64,000 nucleotides of DNA, taken from NCBI GenBank assembly GCA_015709675.1, contig CP054182.1, positions 1,281,448 to 1,345,447 of the forward strand, written 5' to 3'. Numbering within the stretch: the first letter of the stretch is position 1; every line of letters starts with the position of its first letter. Shown here piece by piece: positions 40,640 to 50,028 of this stretch. The position numbers and the translations under genes are program-made. The notes beneath the pieces were generated by a model that saw only the letters and a list, made by a program, of their open reading frames with translations, made no database searches and was not told the origin of the DNA. This stretch comes from Ignavibacteriales bacterium (GTDB lineage: Bacteria > Bacteroidota > Ignavibacteria > Ignavibacteriales > Ignavibacteriaceae).

Positions 40640-42595
40640 TCAAGCGGAAATTATTTTACTTTCTACCCAGTTTCCGTCCTCCCTGATCAGCTCTATCAGC
40701 TCATCCACGGCATTTTCGGTATTCACATTGCGCTTCACGATATTTTTACCCCGGTAGAGGGTAATTTTTCCGGGGCCGGAGCCCACGTAGCCATAGTCGG
40801 CATCAGCCATTTCACCCGGACCGTTTACTATGCATCCCATAATCGCAATTTTTACCCCCTTCAGGTGCTCAGTTCTTTTACGGATACGGTCGGTGGTTTC
40901 AACCAGGTCAAAGAGTGTTCTGCCGCAGGAGGGGCAGGCAATGTATTCGGTTTTTGAGATCCGCACGCGGGCTGCCTGCAGGATTCCGAATGAAATCCGG
41001 TTAATATCTTTGGGACTCAGACCAGAGCAGTTTAGCCATAGGCCGTCGCCCAGTCCGTCAATCAGAAGCGCTCCTGCATCGGTGGATGCGTGAATGCGGA
41101 ATGTTTCATCATTTACCTCATAACCCCGGCGGATGATTACCGGAGCGGTGATGCCATGATTCATAAAGTCAATGAACATCCTTCTCTGCTCGGCCATTCC
41201 ATGGGGATTGGAAGTAACGAATACCGGTATGATGGAGTTTTCTTTTTTCAGCAGTTTCAGATGTGCATCTGTCAGGTCATCTATGTTCATCTCAACAAAA
41301 CTGAAAAGGGGTGCTTCATCCTGCTCTGAAAGATATTCAGTAAAGGTATAATAGGGCTGTCCTTTGCCGAAGAGGTTTTTCTCTTTCCAGAAGGAAGCTT
41401 TATATATCGCTCGGAGTCCGTTCGGTATGTCAAAAGGAAGTTCCTGTTCTCCCATGTAAATAAAGTCAGACGCGGAGTCCAGCATGTTCCATTTATCACT
41501 CGGCTCATCATAGAAATAACCAATCTGATTCAGGTCATTTGGCTGAGAGATGGCAGTGTGTGAAAGGTCCGCAACCACGCGGGGCACATTTGAGCCGCCA
41601 ATGCCGATCATCTCCGAAGAAGTTCTGCGTGTATATACAAACGGATCTATGGGGTTTCCGTCAACTTCTTTAATCGCGGGGTGATTTTCACGCCCGTTAT
41701 ATCTGGATGCAAGTGAGATTGCAACCGGGGCTTCAAATTCCGGTTCTTCAGTTAGTGAAACGCGGATGGTATCGCCTATGCCGTCTTCAAGCAGGGCACC
41801 GATACCAACAGCCGATTTAATGCGGCCATCTTCACCGTCGCCGGCTTCGGTAACACCAAGATGAAGGGGATAATTCATTCCTTCCTCTTCCATCTTCTGA
41901 ATGAGGAGCCGGTATGCCTGAACCATCACCTGAGTGTTGCTTGCCTTCATGGAAAGAACAATCTCATGATAATCGTTATCGCGGCAGATGCGGAGGAACT
42001 CCAGCGCGGATTCAACCATGCCAAGCGGTGTATCACCATAACGGCTCATAATGCGGTCGGAGAGTGAGCCATGGTTTGTGCCGATGCGCATTGCGGTACC
42101 GTATTCTTTGCAGATTTTTACCAGCGGTGTGAATTTTTCACGGATGCGGTCAATCTCTTCTTCGTACTCAGCATCGGTATATTCAATCACTTCAAATTTC
42201 TTTTTGTCAACATAGTTGCCCGGGTTAACGCGCACTTTTTCAACGATGCGCGCGGCGAGTTCCGCTGCATTGGGTGTGAAGTGGATGTCAGCTATCAGGG
42301 GAACATTGTATCCTCTTTTGCGGAGCTCTTTTTTTATCTCAGCCAGATTTTGTGCTTCATTCATGCTGGGTGCGGTGATGCGCACGTATTCACATCCGGC
42401 GTGCACCATGCGGATGGTCTGCTCAACTGTTGCGAGGGTATTCATCGTATCCGTGGTGGTCATGGATTGAATCCGGATCGGGTTCGAACCGCCAATGGGG
42501 ATATCACCGATTTTAACTTCCCGCGTTTTGTAACGGGAATAACGTGTAATGGAATTACAATATTTTTTAAACTCTGCTAACTGTTCTGTATTCAT
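40640..42595 (-). CDS. ispG: 4-hydroxy-3-methylbut-2-enyl diphosphate synthase, long form
   Basis: 651 residues. IspG (GcpE) makes HMBPP from MEcPP in the non-mevalonate isoprenoid pathway and needs a 4Fe-4S cluster. The TIM-barrel part starts RYKTREVKIGDIPIGGSNPIRIQSMTTTDT. The C-terminal ferredoxin-like part carries CPSCGRTLFD and GCIVNGPGEMADADYGYVG with the cluster cysteines. A large insertion (about 340-540) marks the long form of plants, Chlorobi and Bacteroidota. I use the ATG at 42595, eight bases after the DJ-1 gene stop; the ATG at 42625 would overlap that gene. No strong Shine-Dalgarno site is seen. Confidence 0.96.
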   Translation of the reverse strand: MNTEQLAEFKKYCNSITRYSRYKTREVKIGDIPIGGSNPIRIQSMTTTDTMNTLATVEQTIRMVHAGCEYVRITAPSMNEAQNLAEIKKELRKRGYNVPLIADIHFTPNAAELAARIVEKVRVNPGNYVDKKKFEVIEYTDAEYEEEIDRIREKFTPLVKICKEYGTAMRIGTNHGSLSDRIMSRYGDTPLGMVESALEFLRICRDNDYHEIVLSMKASNTQVMVQAYRLLIQKMEEEGMNYPLHLGVTEAGDGEDGRIKSAVGIGALLEDGIGDTIRVSLTEEPEFEAPVAISLASRYNGRENHPAIKEVDGNPIDPFVYTRRTSSEMIGIGGSNVPRVVADLSHTAISQPNDLNQIGYFYDEPSDKWNMLDSASDFIYMGEQELPFDIPNGLRAIYKASFWKEKNLFGKGQPYYTFTEYLSEQDEAPLFSFVEMNIDDLTDAHLKLLKKENSIIPVFVTSNPHGMAEQRRMFIDFMNHGITAPVIIRRGYEVNDETFRIHASTDAGALLIDGLGDGLWLNCSGLSPKDINRISFGILQAARVRISKTEYIACPSCGRTLFDLVETTDRIRKRTEHLKGVKIAIMGCIVNGPGEMADADYGYVGSGPGKITLYRGKNIVKRNVNTENAVDELIELIREDGNWVESKIISA

Positions 42596-42603
42596 TGAAT
42601 TAC

Positions 42604-43119
42604 TTATGTTTTCAAAAGACTGCAATAGTTCATCGCGAATGTCGGGAGGGATGCAGCACCCCGTCCGGTTATAATCTTTCCGCTGATGACATATTCTTTA
42701 TCAGTAAAATTTACTCCGGCTTTAATTAGTTCCTGCTTGTAAAGAGGATTGCAGACCGCATTCAGTCCGGTCAGGACTCCGCTTCTGGCCAGGACAACAG
42801 GGCCGGAGCAGACCGCCCCGATCACTTTTTTAGACGCATAAAATGCCTTCACAACCCGGTCAAATCCCCCTTTTATTTCAGTTTTCAGCCACCCCTCACC
42901 GCCGGTTATAAGGAGAGCGGCAAAATTTGATGCGTGAACCTGGAAGAGGTGAATTTCAGGCTGAACTTTGGTACCGTTCAGGCCGGTAATCAGCGATCCG
43001 GAGGAAGATGCAACTGCAACGGTGAATCCCTTTTCAGAAAGTGCCTGCTTCATAAAGCGGTACCCTTCATCGGCAAAACCTGACGGGGGCAGAAGCAGGA
43101 GAACTGTATTTTTAACCAA
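42604..43119 (-). CDS. DJ-1/PfpI family protein
   Basis: 171 residues with the class I glutamine amidotransferase-like fold. The nucleophile elbow GAVCSGPVVLARSGVLTG carries the reactive Cys near residue 100; the acidic partner is probably in ITGGEGWL. Family members act as glyoxalase III, protein deglycase, chaperone or peptidase, so the reaction is not certain. It is upstream of ispG by eight bases and probably cotranscribed. Confidence 0.88.
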   Translation of the reverse strand: MVKNTVLLLLPPSGFADEGYRFMKQALSEKGFTVAVASSSGSLITGLNGTKVQPEIHLFQVHASNFAALLITGGEGWLKTEIKGGFDRVVKAFYASKKVIGAVCSGPVVLARSGVLTGLNAVCNPLYKQELIKAGVNFTDKEYVISGKIITGRGAASLPTFAMNYCSLLKT

Positions 43120-43319
43120 AAGTCTTTACTTAAAATGCCTGAATGTTACTATAATAATGGTTAATTTTGACACCGGGATAACGAAAAACCCGCATCCCGA
43201 TACACACAAAATCATAAAATGCTGACAGGAAATATAACCAGAAAATACATGGCTTCCGGCCCCGCTGCTGAGGCCGCAAAGCTGCTTTTATGCCGTTTTA
43301 ATTACGGGGAGCGGTGCTG

Positions 43320-45221
43320 ATGCGGATTTCTGAGCACTTGATTGAAGAAATCAAATTTAAATCTGATATTGTCGAGGTTATTGAATCGGTTGTCCGGCTG
43401 AAAAAGCGGGGTAAAAACTATCAGGGGCTCTGCCCTTTTCATAACGAAAAGACTCCTTCTTTTAATGTTAACCCTGAAAAACAGATTTATAAATGCTTTG
43501 GCTGCGGCAAGGCAGGCAATGTTATTTCATTTCTGATTGAATATAAAAAGATTTCATTTCTTGATGCCGTGCGTGAACTTGCAGACCGGCTGGGTATAAA
43601 AATTGAGTATGAAGATGCCGGTGATAAAACCAAAGTAAGCGAGCGGGATGAACTGTATGAACTGAACAGCGCCATTGGCAGATATTTTTATGATCTTCTG
43701 ATGAAACATCCTGATGCACGCATTGCGCGGGACTATCTGCAGAGCCGCGGCATCAAACAGCAGACGATTAACACCTTCGGGCTCGGCTATGCATTAAGCG
43801 GCAGGACAGAACTTTTTCACTGGATGAAAGCGCAGAATCTGGATATACAAAAAGCGCTCTCGCTCGGGGTAATCGGCGAAAATGAACGGGGCACCTATGA
43901 CCGCTTTGCCGGGCGTCTTATATATCCCATCTTTGCTCCCGGCGGCAGAATAGCCGCTTTCGCGGGACGAATTCTTGAAAAGCGTGATGATATAGCCAAG
44001 TATGTCAACTCCCCTGAATCCATGATCTACTCAAAGGGGAAGATTCTCTACGGCATTAATTTCACCAAGGATGATATACGCAACCTTGACTCAGCGATCA
44101 TCGTTGAGGGATATATGGACCTGATTTCCCTCTATCAGCACGGAGTGAAGAATGTGGTCGCGGTATCAGGAACTTCGCTCACTGATGATCAGGTGCTGCT
44201 GCTGAGCAGATATACCAAAAGAGTTTACCTTATCTTTGATGCTGACAGCGCGGGAGTGAGGGCGGCAATGAGGAGCATTGAAATTCTGCTGAAGCTTGAT
44301 TTTGACATCATGATTGTTGACCTGGACAAGGGGGAGGATCCTGATTCGTATATACAAACGCACGGGCGCGAGAAGTTTGAGGACCGTGTGGCAAAAGCCA
44401 TTCCTTTTCTGGAGTTTCAGTACCGGATTAAAAAGCAGGAGGGGGCATTTGACGATCCTGGTAAAACCAGCGAGGCAATCCGCGATATGCTCCGTCCGCT
44501 TGCCAGGATGGGGGATATACTAAAGCGTTCACTTTTACTGCAGGATCTTGCAAAGCGGACGGGACTGCGGGAAACCGTGCTTGACGACGAACTGAAGAAA
44601 CTGGTAAAGGATCAGCAGCGGTCTGACCAGCGGGAAGAAAATTACCGCAGGGAAGAACAGAGGCATGAAGTTCCCGCTGAAAACAGGACGCTTTTCACTC
44701 CGTCCGTTCAGAAGCCAAGAAATATTGCCGAGCAGGAGCTTATCAAACTTCTTTATGAAGGTGATCTGAATACAACAAGCGTTATTGCTGAAAACATACA
44801 CCCGGAGGATTTCATAAATCCTCTCCATCAGAAGCTTTCGGTTATTGTATATACTGAGTATGATGACAACAATGACATTTCATTTAAATCGCTTAACACC
44901 AAAATTGAGGACGAACAGCTCCGCGAGTATCTTTATTCGCTGACGATGGATCAATATACCATCTCCGAACGGTGGAATTCTGATTTAAAGGGATGGCAGG
45001 AAGAAGACAGAATGATGCGCGCTGAGATACTTCTGAGGCGCGCGTTTGATACCATACGGAGATTTAAGATTCTGCAGTTAGATGAAAAAATTGCGGAATT
45101 GCAGGCAAAGATATCTTCCGCTCCCGGAAAAACGGATGAGGAAGTGCTTTTTAAGGAAATCTGGGAACTCACGCAGGAAAAACTGCGGATTGATAAAGAG
45201 TTTACTTTTAACGCAAGATAA
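43320..45221 (+). CDS. dnaG: DNA primase DnaG
   Basis: 633 residues. DnaG makes RNA primers at the replication fork. The N-terminal CHC2 zinc domain has CPFHNEKTPSF and CFGCGKAGN (about 38-66). The catalytic domain has the Toprim motifs IIVEGYMDLISL and LIFDADSAG (DxD). The C-terminal helicase-binding domain follows a hydrophilic linker (about 425-475). The start ATG at 43320 has GGGGAG upstream; GTG at 43314 is an alternative. It leads a five-gene operon, with the SNF2 gene 18 bases downstream. Confidence 0.96.
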   Translation: MRISEHLIEEIKFKSDIVEVIESVVRLKKRGKNYQGLCPFHNEKTPSFNVNPEKQIYKCFGCGKAGNVISFLIEYKKISFLDAVRELADRLGIKIEYEDAGDKTKVSERDELYELNSAIGRYFYDLLMKHPDARIARDYLQSRGIKQQTINTFGLGYALSGRTELFHWMKAQNLDIQKALSLGVIGENERGTYDRFAGRLIYPIFAPGGRIAAFAGRILEKRDDIAKYVNSPESMIYSKGKILYGINFTKDDIRNLDSAIIVEGYMDLISLYQHGVKNVVAVSGTSLTDDQVLLLSRYTKRVYLIFDADSAGVRAAMRSIEILLKLDFDIMIVDLDKGEDPDSYIQTHGREKFEDRVAKAIPFLEFQYRIKKQEGAFDDPGKTSEAIRDMLRPLARMGDILKRSLLLQDLAKRTGLRETVLDDELKKLVKDQQRSDQREENYRREEQRHEVPAENRTLFTPSVQKPRNIAEQELIKLLYEGDLNTTSVIAENIHPEDFINPLHQKLSVIVYTEYDDNNDISFKSLNTKIEDEQLREYLYSLTMDQYTISERWNSDLKGWQEEDRMMRAEILLRRAFDTIRRFKILQLDEKIAELQAKISSAPGKTDEEVLFKEIWELTQEKLRIDKEFTFNAR

Positions 45222-45239
45222 CACTCTTCGCGTCAGAGT

Positions 45240-48200
45240 ATGATATACCCTTCACATTTCAAGGATTACTTTACTTCCAAAACCCGCTATCAGGCAATGC
45301 TCTTCCTTGTCGGGGGAAAAATCGCCGTGCAGAAGATTGAAAAGGAAGCATTGTATTATACAGTATGGGATGAACTTACTGAAGAAGCGGTACTCCGCAT
45401 TGATAAACCCGGTTCTTTTATTCAGGATCATTGTACCTGCGGCAGGAGTGCTCCCGGCAGTTTTTGCAAACATATAGCAGCGGGGATACTGCTCTTAAAT
45501 CAGTTTCATTATTTTGATAATTCAGTTTCAACCATGGCTGAGGTGCTTAAGGATTATCCCCGTCTGTTTCAGCCGAAGCCCCGTGAGTTAAAACTTGTTA
45601 CTCCGTTTGATCAGGAAAAGAAAAAGCCTGCGGTAAGAGAATACGAACCGCCGCCTAAACCTCCTGTACCTAAGAAGAGCCGCGAGGAACTGCAGGCCGC
45701 AAAAAAAGCGAGAGAGGAAGCAAAGGAGCGGGAAGAAAAAATAAAAGCGGAGGCGGAAAACCGTATTAAAGAAAAGCTGATGAGCATTTTACCTCCGGGA
45801 TATGACATCAGGGAAAAAAAGCATGAGCCCAGACAAGACCTGGTTTTCGTACTGAATCCAAAACTCAGCGGAGTCTCCATTACTCTTGAAAAAGCAGTTT
45901 TTGAGGATGGTCTGGGCCCCGTCTTTAAGGGAAAAGTTACGGCAAAAGATATTTCAGCCCGCAGTCCGCTCAGTTTTGAAGATGAGATGCTGTATAACTT
46001 TTTTCTGATGAGAGGCAGCAGTTTTGATCTCGGGCAGAAGTTTTTTGAATATGACAACACATCTGCCCCTTCTGAAGGACAGGAACATCTGATGCTCTTT
46101 CCTGAAATGATGAGGAGGATTCTGGGAGAAAGCCGCCTTTACTGGAGAAAGGATGCACAGTCCTCTCCGGAACCGGTTCAGCGGCCGGGAATCACTCTTC
46201 AGGCAGTCATAAAAACAGAACAGAAGAAGGATGAATATATATTACGTCTGGCATTTTCGGGCGACGGTGAAATTGACTCACTGGAAAACGTTCACCGTCT
46301 GATGCTTAACCCGATGGTGGTTTTGTATAAAGGAACCATGATAACCATCCCTAATCTTACCAATCAGCAGTTTAGATATTTCAGAGGGCAGGGAAGCAAA
46401 GTGGCCATTCCGGATTCACTCCGCCTGTTCGCTGAAGACACACTGATACCCGGACTGATTCAGTATATAGATGTTGAGGGGGTGAATCTAAGGCGGATAA
46501 AGGAGCCGGAAGTTCTTAAAAAGGGTGTGCTTCTTGGCGAAAATGATATGTCTCTGACATTGAAGCTGGTTTTCTCCTATGATGATACACTTGTGCAGCA
46601 TGATCCGGCCAGGATTCGTGAAGTGGTAAGGAATCATGAAGGATATACCGTAATAAACCGGAATAAGCAGTTCGAAAGAGATGCGTATGAGCTTCTCTCG
46701 GAATATCCTGTGAAAGAAACCCAGCCGGGGGTTTTTCTCCCCAGGCAGGATCCTGTTCTTTTTCTCCACAGAAAGCTTGACGAACTAAAGAGGGATGGGT
46801 TTGAGATATACGGGGAGAAGGAACTGAAGAACCTTATCGTGAAGGAGCAGAGCCCCCGGCTGGTCCTTACAATCCGTTCCGGTACCGACTGGTTTGACCT
46901 GCGGGGCGATGTGAAGTTCGGGGAACATACTCTGAGACTGAAAGATCTTGCTGATTCGGTAAAAGAGGGGAAGCAGTATATACGTCTGGATGATGGTTCG
47001 CTTGGCGTGCTGCCGGAAAGCTGGGTGCGTAAGTTTATGCGCGTGCTGCCCATGAGCAGCCAGTCAGATGAGGGGCTGCTCTATTCACACGCGCAGGCGC
47101 TTCTGGTGAGCGAAATTGCTGAAGAAGCTGAATCCGTCGAAGAAGATGAGATATATACATCACGTCTTGAACGGCTGAAGGATTTCAGAGGAATTCAGAT
47201 AAAGGAAATTCCGGATGATATTAATGCCACAGTGCGGGAATATCAGAAGGCAGGATACTCCTGGCTGCATTTTCTGAAGGAATTTTCATTCGGGGGCATC
47301 CTTGCCGATGATATGGGGCTTGGCAAAACTCTGCAGGTGCTGATGATGCTCCTGCATGAAAAAAGAAACAGACCGGGTGTTCCTTCTCTGATTGTTGCTC
47401 CCACTTCTCTTCTCTTTAACTGGATTAATGAATCGGAGAAATTCACACCGGAGCTCCGCTTCTTCCGCTATCATGGCGGGGAACGAAAGGAAACGGACCG
47501 TCTCGGTAAAATGGATTACGATATCCTGATTACTACCTATGGCATCATGCTGAATGACGCGGAGATGCTCAGGGAAATCAGATTTAATTTTATCATCCTT
47601 GATGAATCGCAGAAAATAAAAAATCCACTTTCCAAAACAGCCAGAGTGGCATACAGGCTGCGGGGAGAAAGCAGAATCTGCGTGACGGGTACTCCGGTGG
47701 AAAATAACCTTGCAGAACTCTGGTCACAGTTTCATTTTACCAACCCGGGGCTGCTTTCCAGTCTGAACACATTTAAACAGTTATATATAACCCCGATTCA
47801 GAAGCATGAAGATAAAGATACGCTTGCGGCACTGAGGAAGATAACCTTCCCGTTTATACTCCGCAGAACCAAAGAACTGGTGGCTCCGGAACTGCCTGAA
47901 AAGACCGAAATCATCCATTACTGCGAAATGGAAGAAGAACAAAGGAAATTTTATGAGTACTGGCGGGATACAATAAAACTGGATATCCTGAGCGAGATTC
48001 AGGAGAAAGGGCTGAATAAATCCAGGATAAAGATACTGGAGGGGCTTCTCCGGCTGAGGCAGATAGCCAATCATCCGCGGCTGCTGAAGCAGAAAGAGGT
48101 GAATAAATCAGGAAAATTTGATGAGTTCCGTCTTTTGGCAGATTCAGTGACCAAAGAGAATCATAAAATATTGGTATTTTCGCAGTTTACAAAAATGCTT

Positions 48201-48614
48201 GAAATACTGAGGCATTCTGCTGAAAAGATGGGTATTCAGTATGCATTCCTGACCGGACAGACCATGAACCGGGAGGAGGAAGTAGAAAAGTTTCAGACCA
48301 ATCCGGAGGTAAAATTGTTTTTTATCAGTCTTAAAGCCGGAGGTTTTGGATTGAATCTTACCGCTGCTGATTATGTTATTCATTATGACCCCTGGTGGAA
48401 TCCGGCTGCGGAGTCGCAGGCAACTGACCGCGCACACCGGATAGGGCAGAATAAAAAGGTTTTTGTGTACCGGCTGATAACGCGTAATACGGTTGAGGAA
48501 AAAATCATAAAACTGCAGGAAGATAAACGCCGCCTTGCTGAAAGCGTCCTTTCTCTGGAAGGAAGCGGCTTTAAGAATCTTACCGCGGACGATATTAAGG
48601 AATTATTTTCATAG
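45240..48614 (+). CDS. SWIM zinc-finger SNF2-family helicase
   Basis: 1124 residues. The N-terminal SWIM finger has Cys65, Cys67, Cys76, His78 (CTCGRSAPGSFCKHIAAG). A charged coiled region follows (about 120-185). The C-terminal half is a full SNF2 ATPase: GGILADDMGLGKTLQ, LIVAPTSLLFNW, ILDESQKIKNP in place of DEAH, VTGTPVENNLAELWSQ, FSQFTKML, and DPWWNPAAESQATDRAHRIGQ. It moves along double-stranded DNA using ATP, and a role in DNA repair or transcription is likely. It sits between dnaG and the ferredoxin gene with gaps of 18 and six bases. Confidence 0.93.
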   Translation: MIYPSHFKDYFTSKTRYQAMLFLVGGKIAVQKIEKEALYYTVWDELTEEAVLRIDKPGSFIQDHCTCGRSAPGSFCKHIAAGILLLNQFHYFDNSVSTMAEVLKDYPRLFQPKPRELKLVTPFDQEKKKPAVREYEPPPKPPVPKKSREELQAAKKAREEAKEREEKIKAEAENRIKEKLMSILPPGYDIREKKHEPRQDLVFVLNPKLSGVSITLEKAVFEDGLGPVFKGKVTAKDISARSPLSFEDEMLYNFFLMRGSSFDLGQKFFEYDNTSAPSEGQEHLMLFPEMMRRILGESRLYWRKDAQSSPEPVQRPGITLQAVIKTEQKKDEYILRLAFSGDGEIDSLENVHRLMLNPMVVLYKGTMITIPNLTNQQFRYFRGQGSKVAIPDSLRLFAEDTLIPGLIQYIDVEGVNLRRIKEPEVLKKGVLLGENDMSLTLKLVFSYDDTLVQHDPARIREVVRNHEGYTVINRNKQFERDAYELLSEYPVKETQPGVFLPRQDPVLFLHRKLDELKRDGFEIYGEKELKNLIVKEQSPRLVLTIRSGTDWFDLRGDVKFGEHTLRLKDLADSVKEGKQYIRLDDGSLGVLPESWVRKFMRVLPMSSQSDEGLLYSHAQALLVSEIAEEAESVEEDEIYTSRLERLKDFRGIQIKEIPDDINATVREYQKAGYSWLHFLKEFSFGGILADDMGLGKTLQVLMMLLHEKRNRPGVPSLIVAPTSLLFNWINESEKFTPELRFFRYHGGERKETDRLGKMDYDILITTYGIMLNDAEMLREIRFNFIILDESQKIKNPLSKTARVAYRLRGESRICVTGTPVENNLAELWSQFHFTNPGLLSSLNTFKQLYITPIQKHEDKDTLAALRKITFPFILRRTKELVAPELPEKTEIIHYCEMEEEQRKFYEYWRDTIKLDILSEIQEKGLNKSRIKILEGLLRLRQIANHPRLLKQKEVNKSGKFDEFRLLADSVTKENHKILVFSQFTKMLEILRHSAEKMGIQYAFLTGQTMNREEEVEKFQTNPEVKLFFISLKAGGFGLNLTAADYVIHYDPWWNPAAESQATDRAHRIGQNKKVFVYRLITRNTVEEKIIKLQEDKRRLAESVLSLEGSGFKNLTADDIKELFS

Positions 48615-48620
48615 AGAACG

Positions 48621-48854
48621 ATGAGTGAAGTGCAATACAGGCAGGCTAAAACCGGCAAACTGCTTATTGAAATACTGCCGGACAAATGTGACTTTTGCGG
48701 ATGCTGTGTGGGTGTCTGTCCTGAAGACGCCATAGAACTGAAAGAAGCCGAGATATATATAATTGACCCCCGCTGCACCAACTGCGCCAAATGTATCTGG
48801 AGCTGTCCGATAGAAGTGATACAACTGAACAAAAACGGAGTGCCGGTAAAATAA
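48621..48854 (+). CDS. Ferredoxin with two 4Fe-4S clusters
   Basis: 77 residues with two CxxCxxCxxxC motifs: CDFCGCCVGVCP and CTNCAKCIWSCP. It is a small soluble electron carrier. It starts six bases after the SNF2 gene and ends four bases before the flavoprotein gene, so it is probably the electron donor of that reductase, as known for some geranylgeranyl reductases. Confidence 0.93.
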   Translation: MSEVQYRQAKTGKLLIEILPDKCDFCGCCVGVCPEDAIELKEAEIYIIDPRCTNCAKCIWSCPIEVIQLNKNGVPVK

Positions 48855-48858
48855 TCGA

Positions 48859-50028
48859 ATGAAACAGGAATATGATATTATAGTAGTAGGTGCCGGTCCG
48901 GCTGGTTCAATGGCAGCCCGTTACGCTGCTGATCAGGGAGTGAGCGTGCTGGTGCTTGAAAAAGACCGTGATGTGGGCTACCCGGTCCGCTGCGGAGAAG
49001 CGGTAAGCAAAGAAGGGGTCGAAGAGTTTATTCCATCAGACGAAAAATGGATTACAGCTCATATCACCAAATTTGCCATGATTGCCCCGGATGGTACCGA
49101 GGCAGTCATTGAACTCCCCGGTGAAGGGTATATACTTGAGCGGAGAATCTTTGATTATGAGCTGGCGAAATCGGCAGCTGCCTCGGGAGCCGAATATATA
49201 ACCCGTGCCTATGTAAACGGACTGATCATTGAAGATGATACCGTAAAAGGGGTGAAGTATCAGTTCAGAGGAGAGGATAAGGAAGTCCGCGCTAAAATTG
49301 TGATTGCAGCAGACGGGGTTGAAAGCAGAGTGGGAAGATGGGCCGGACTGAAAACCCACATAGACTTCAGGGATATGGAGTGCTGCTCACAGGCAACAGT
49401 GAGCGGGCTTCAGGTGAATACGGATACCTGTTACTTTTATTTTGGCGAGAATGTAGCCCCAAGCGGATACTTCTGGGTATTTCCCAAAGGAGAGGGTATC
49501 GCAAATGTGGGGCTGGGAGTGAGCGGAGCGGTAGGCAAAAAACGCTCGGCGCTATCTTTCCTGAATAATTTTATGGAACAGCACTATCCGAATGCATCTA
49601 TACTGACCTGCATAGCAGGCGGTGTACCCTGCTCGCCAACACTTGATAAAATAACCGGCAAAGGAATAATGCTTGTCGGGGATGCAGCACGTCAGGTGAA
49701 CCCTTTAAGCGGCGGCGGAATAGCAAGCGGAATGATAGGAGGAAAACTGGCCGGCATTACCGCGGGAGAAGCGATACTAACCGGAAACCTGAATCATATA
49801 CACGAATATGAAAAGCGCTGGCATGACCGGCTTGGCAGAAGGCATGAGACCTTTAACCGGATAAAAGAAGGTATATATAACTTTAAGGATGAAAAGTTTA
49901 ATGCCATTGCGCATTCTTTTAATAAGGTACCCTATGAGAAGCGGTCACTGGGGAACTTATTCACCACCGCGCTTTTTAATCAGCCTTCTCTGCTGATAGA
50001 TGTGGCAAAAGTATTTCTGATAAAATGA
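48859..50028 (+). CDS. Geranylgeranyl-reductase-family FAD oxidoreductase
   Basis: 389 residues. The N-terminal FAD-binding motif DIIVVGAGPAGSMAARYAA and the second FAD segment IMLVGDAARQVNPLSGGGIASGMIGG are clear, and YPVRCGEAVS matches the GGR family Cys motif (PxxCGE). Such enzymes saturate double bonds of isoprenoid chains, for example of chlorophylls, archaeal lipids or menaquinone. With the ferredoxin gene before it, a ferredoxin-dependent prenyl reductase is likely; the substrate, possibly menaquinone, is inference. It overlaps the SGNH gene by four bases. Confidence 0.9.
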   Translation: MKQEYDIIVVGAGPAGSMAARYAADQGVSVLVLEKDRDVGYPVRCGEAVSKEGVEEFIPSDEKWITAHITKFAMIAPDGTEAVIELPGEGYILERRIFDYELAKSAAASGAEYITRAYVNGLIIEDDTVKGVKYQFRGEDKEVRAKIVIAADGVESRVGRWAGLKTHIDFRDMECCSQATVSGLQVNTDTCYFYFGENVAPSGYFWVFPKGEGIANVGLGVSGAVGKKRSALSFLNNFMEQHYPNASILTCIAGGVPCSPTLDKITGKGIMLVGDAARQVNPLSGGGIASGMIGGKLAGITAGEAILTGNLNHIHEYEKRWHDRLGRRHETFNRIKEGIYNFKDEKFNAIAHSFNKVPYEKRSLGNLFTTALFNQPSLLIDVAKVFLIK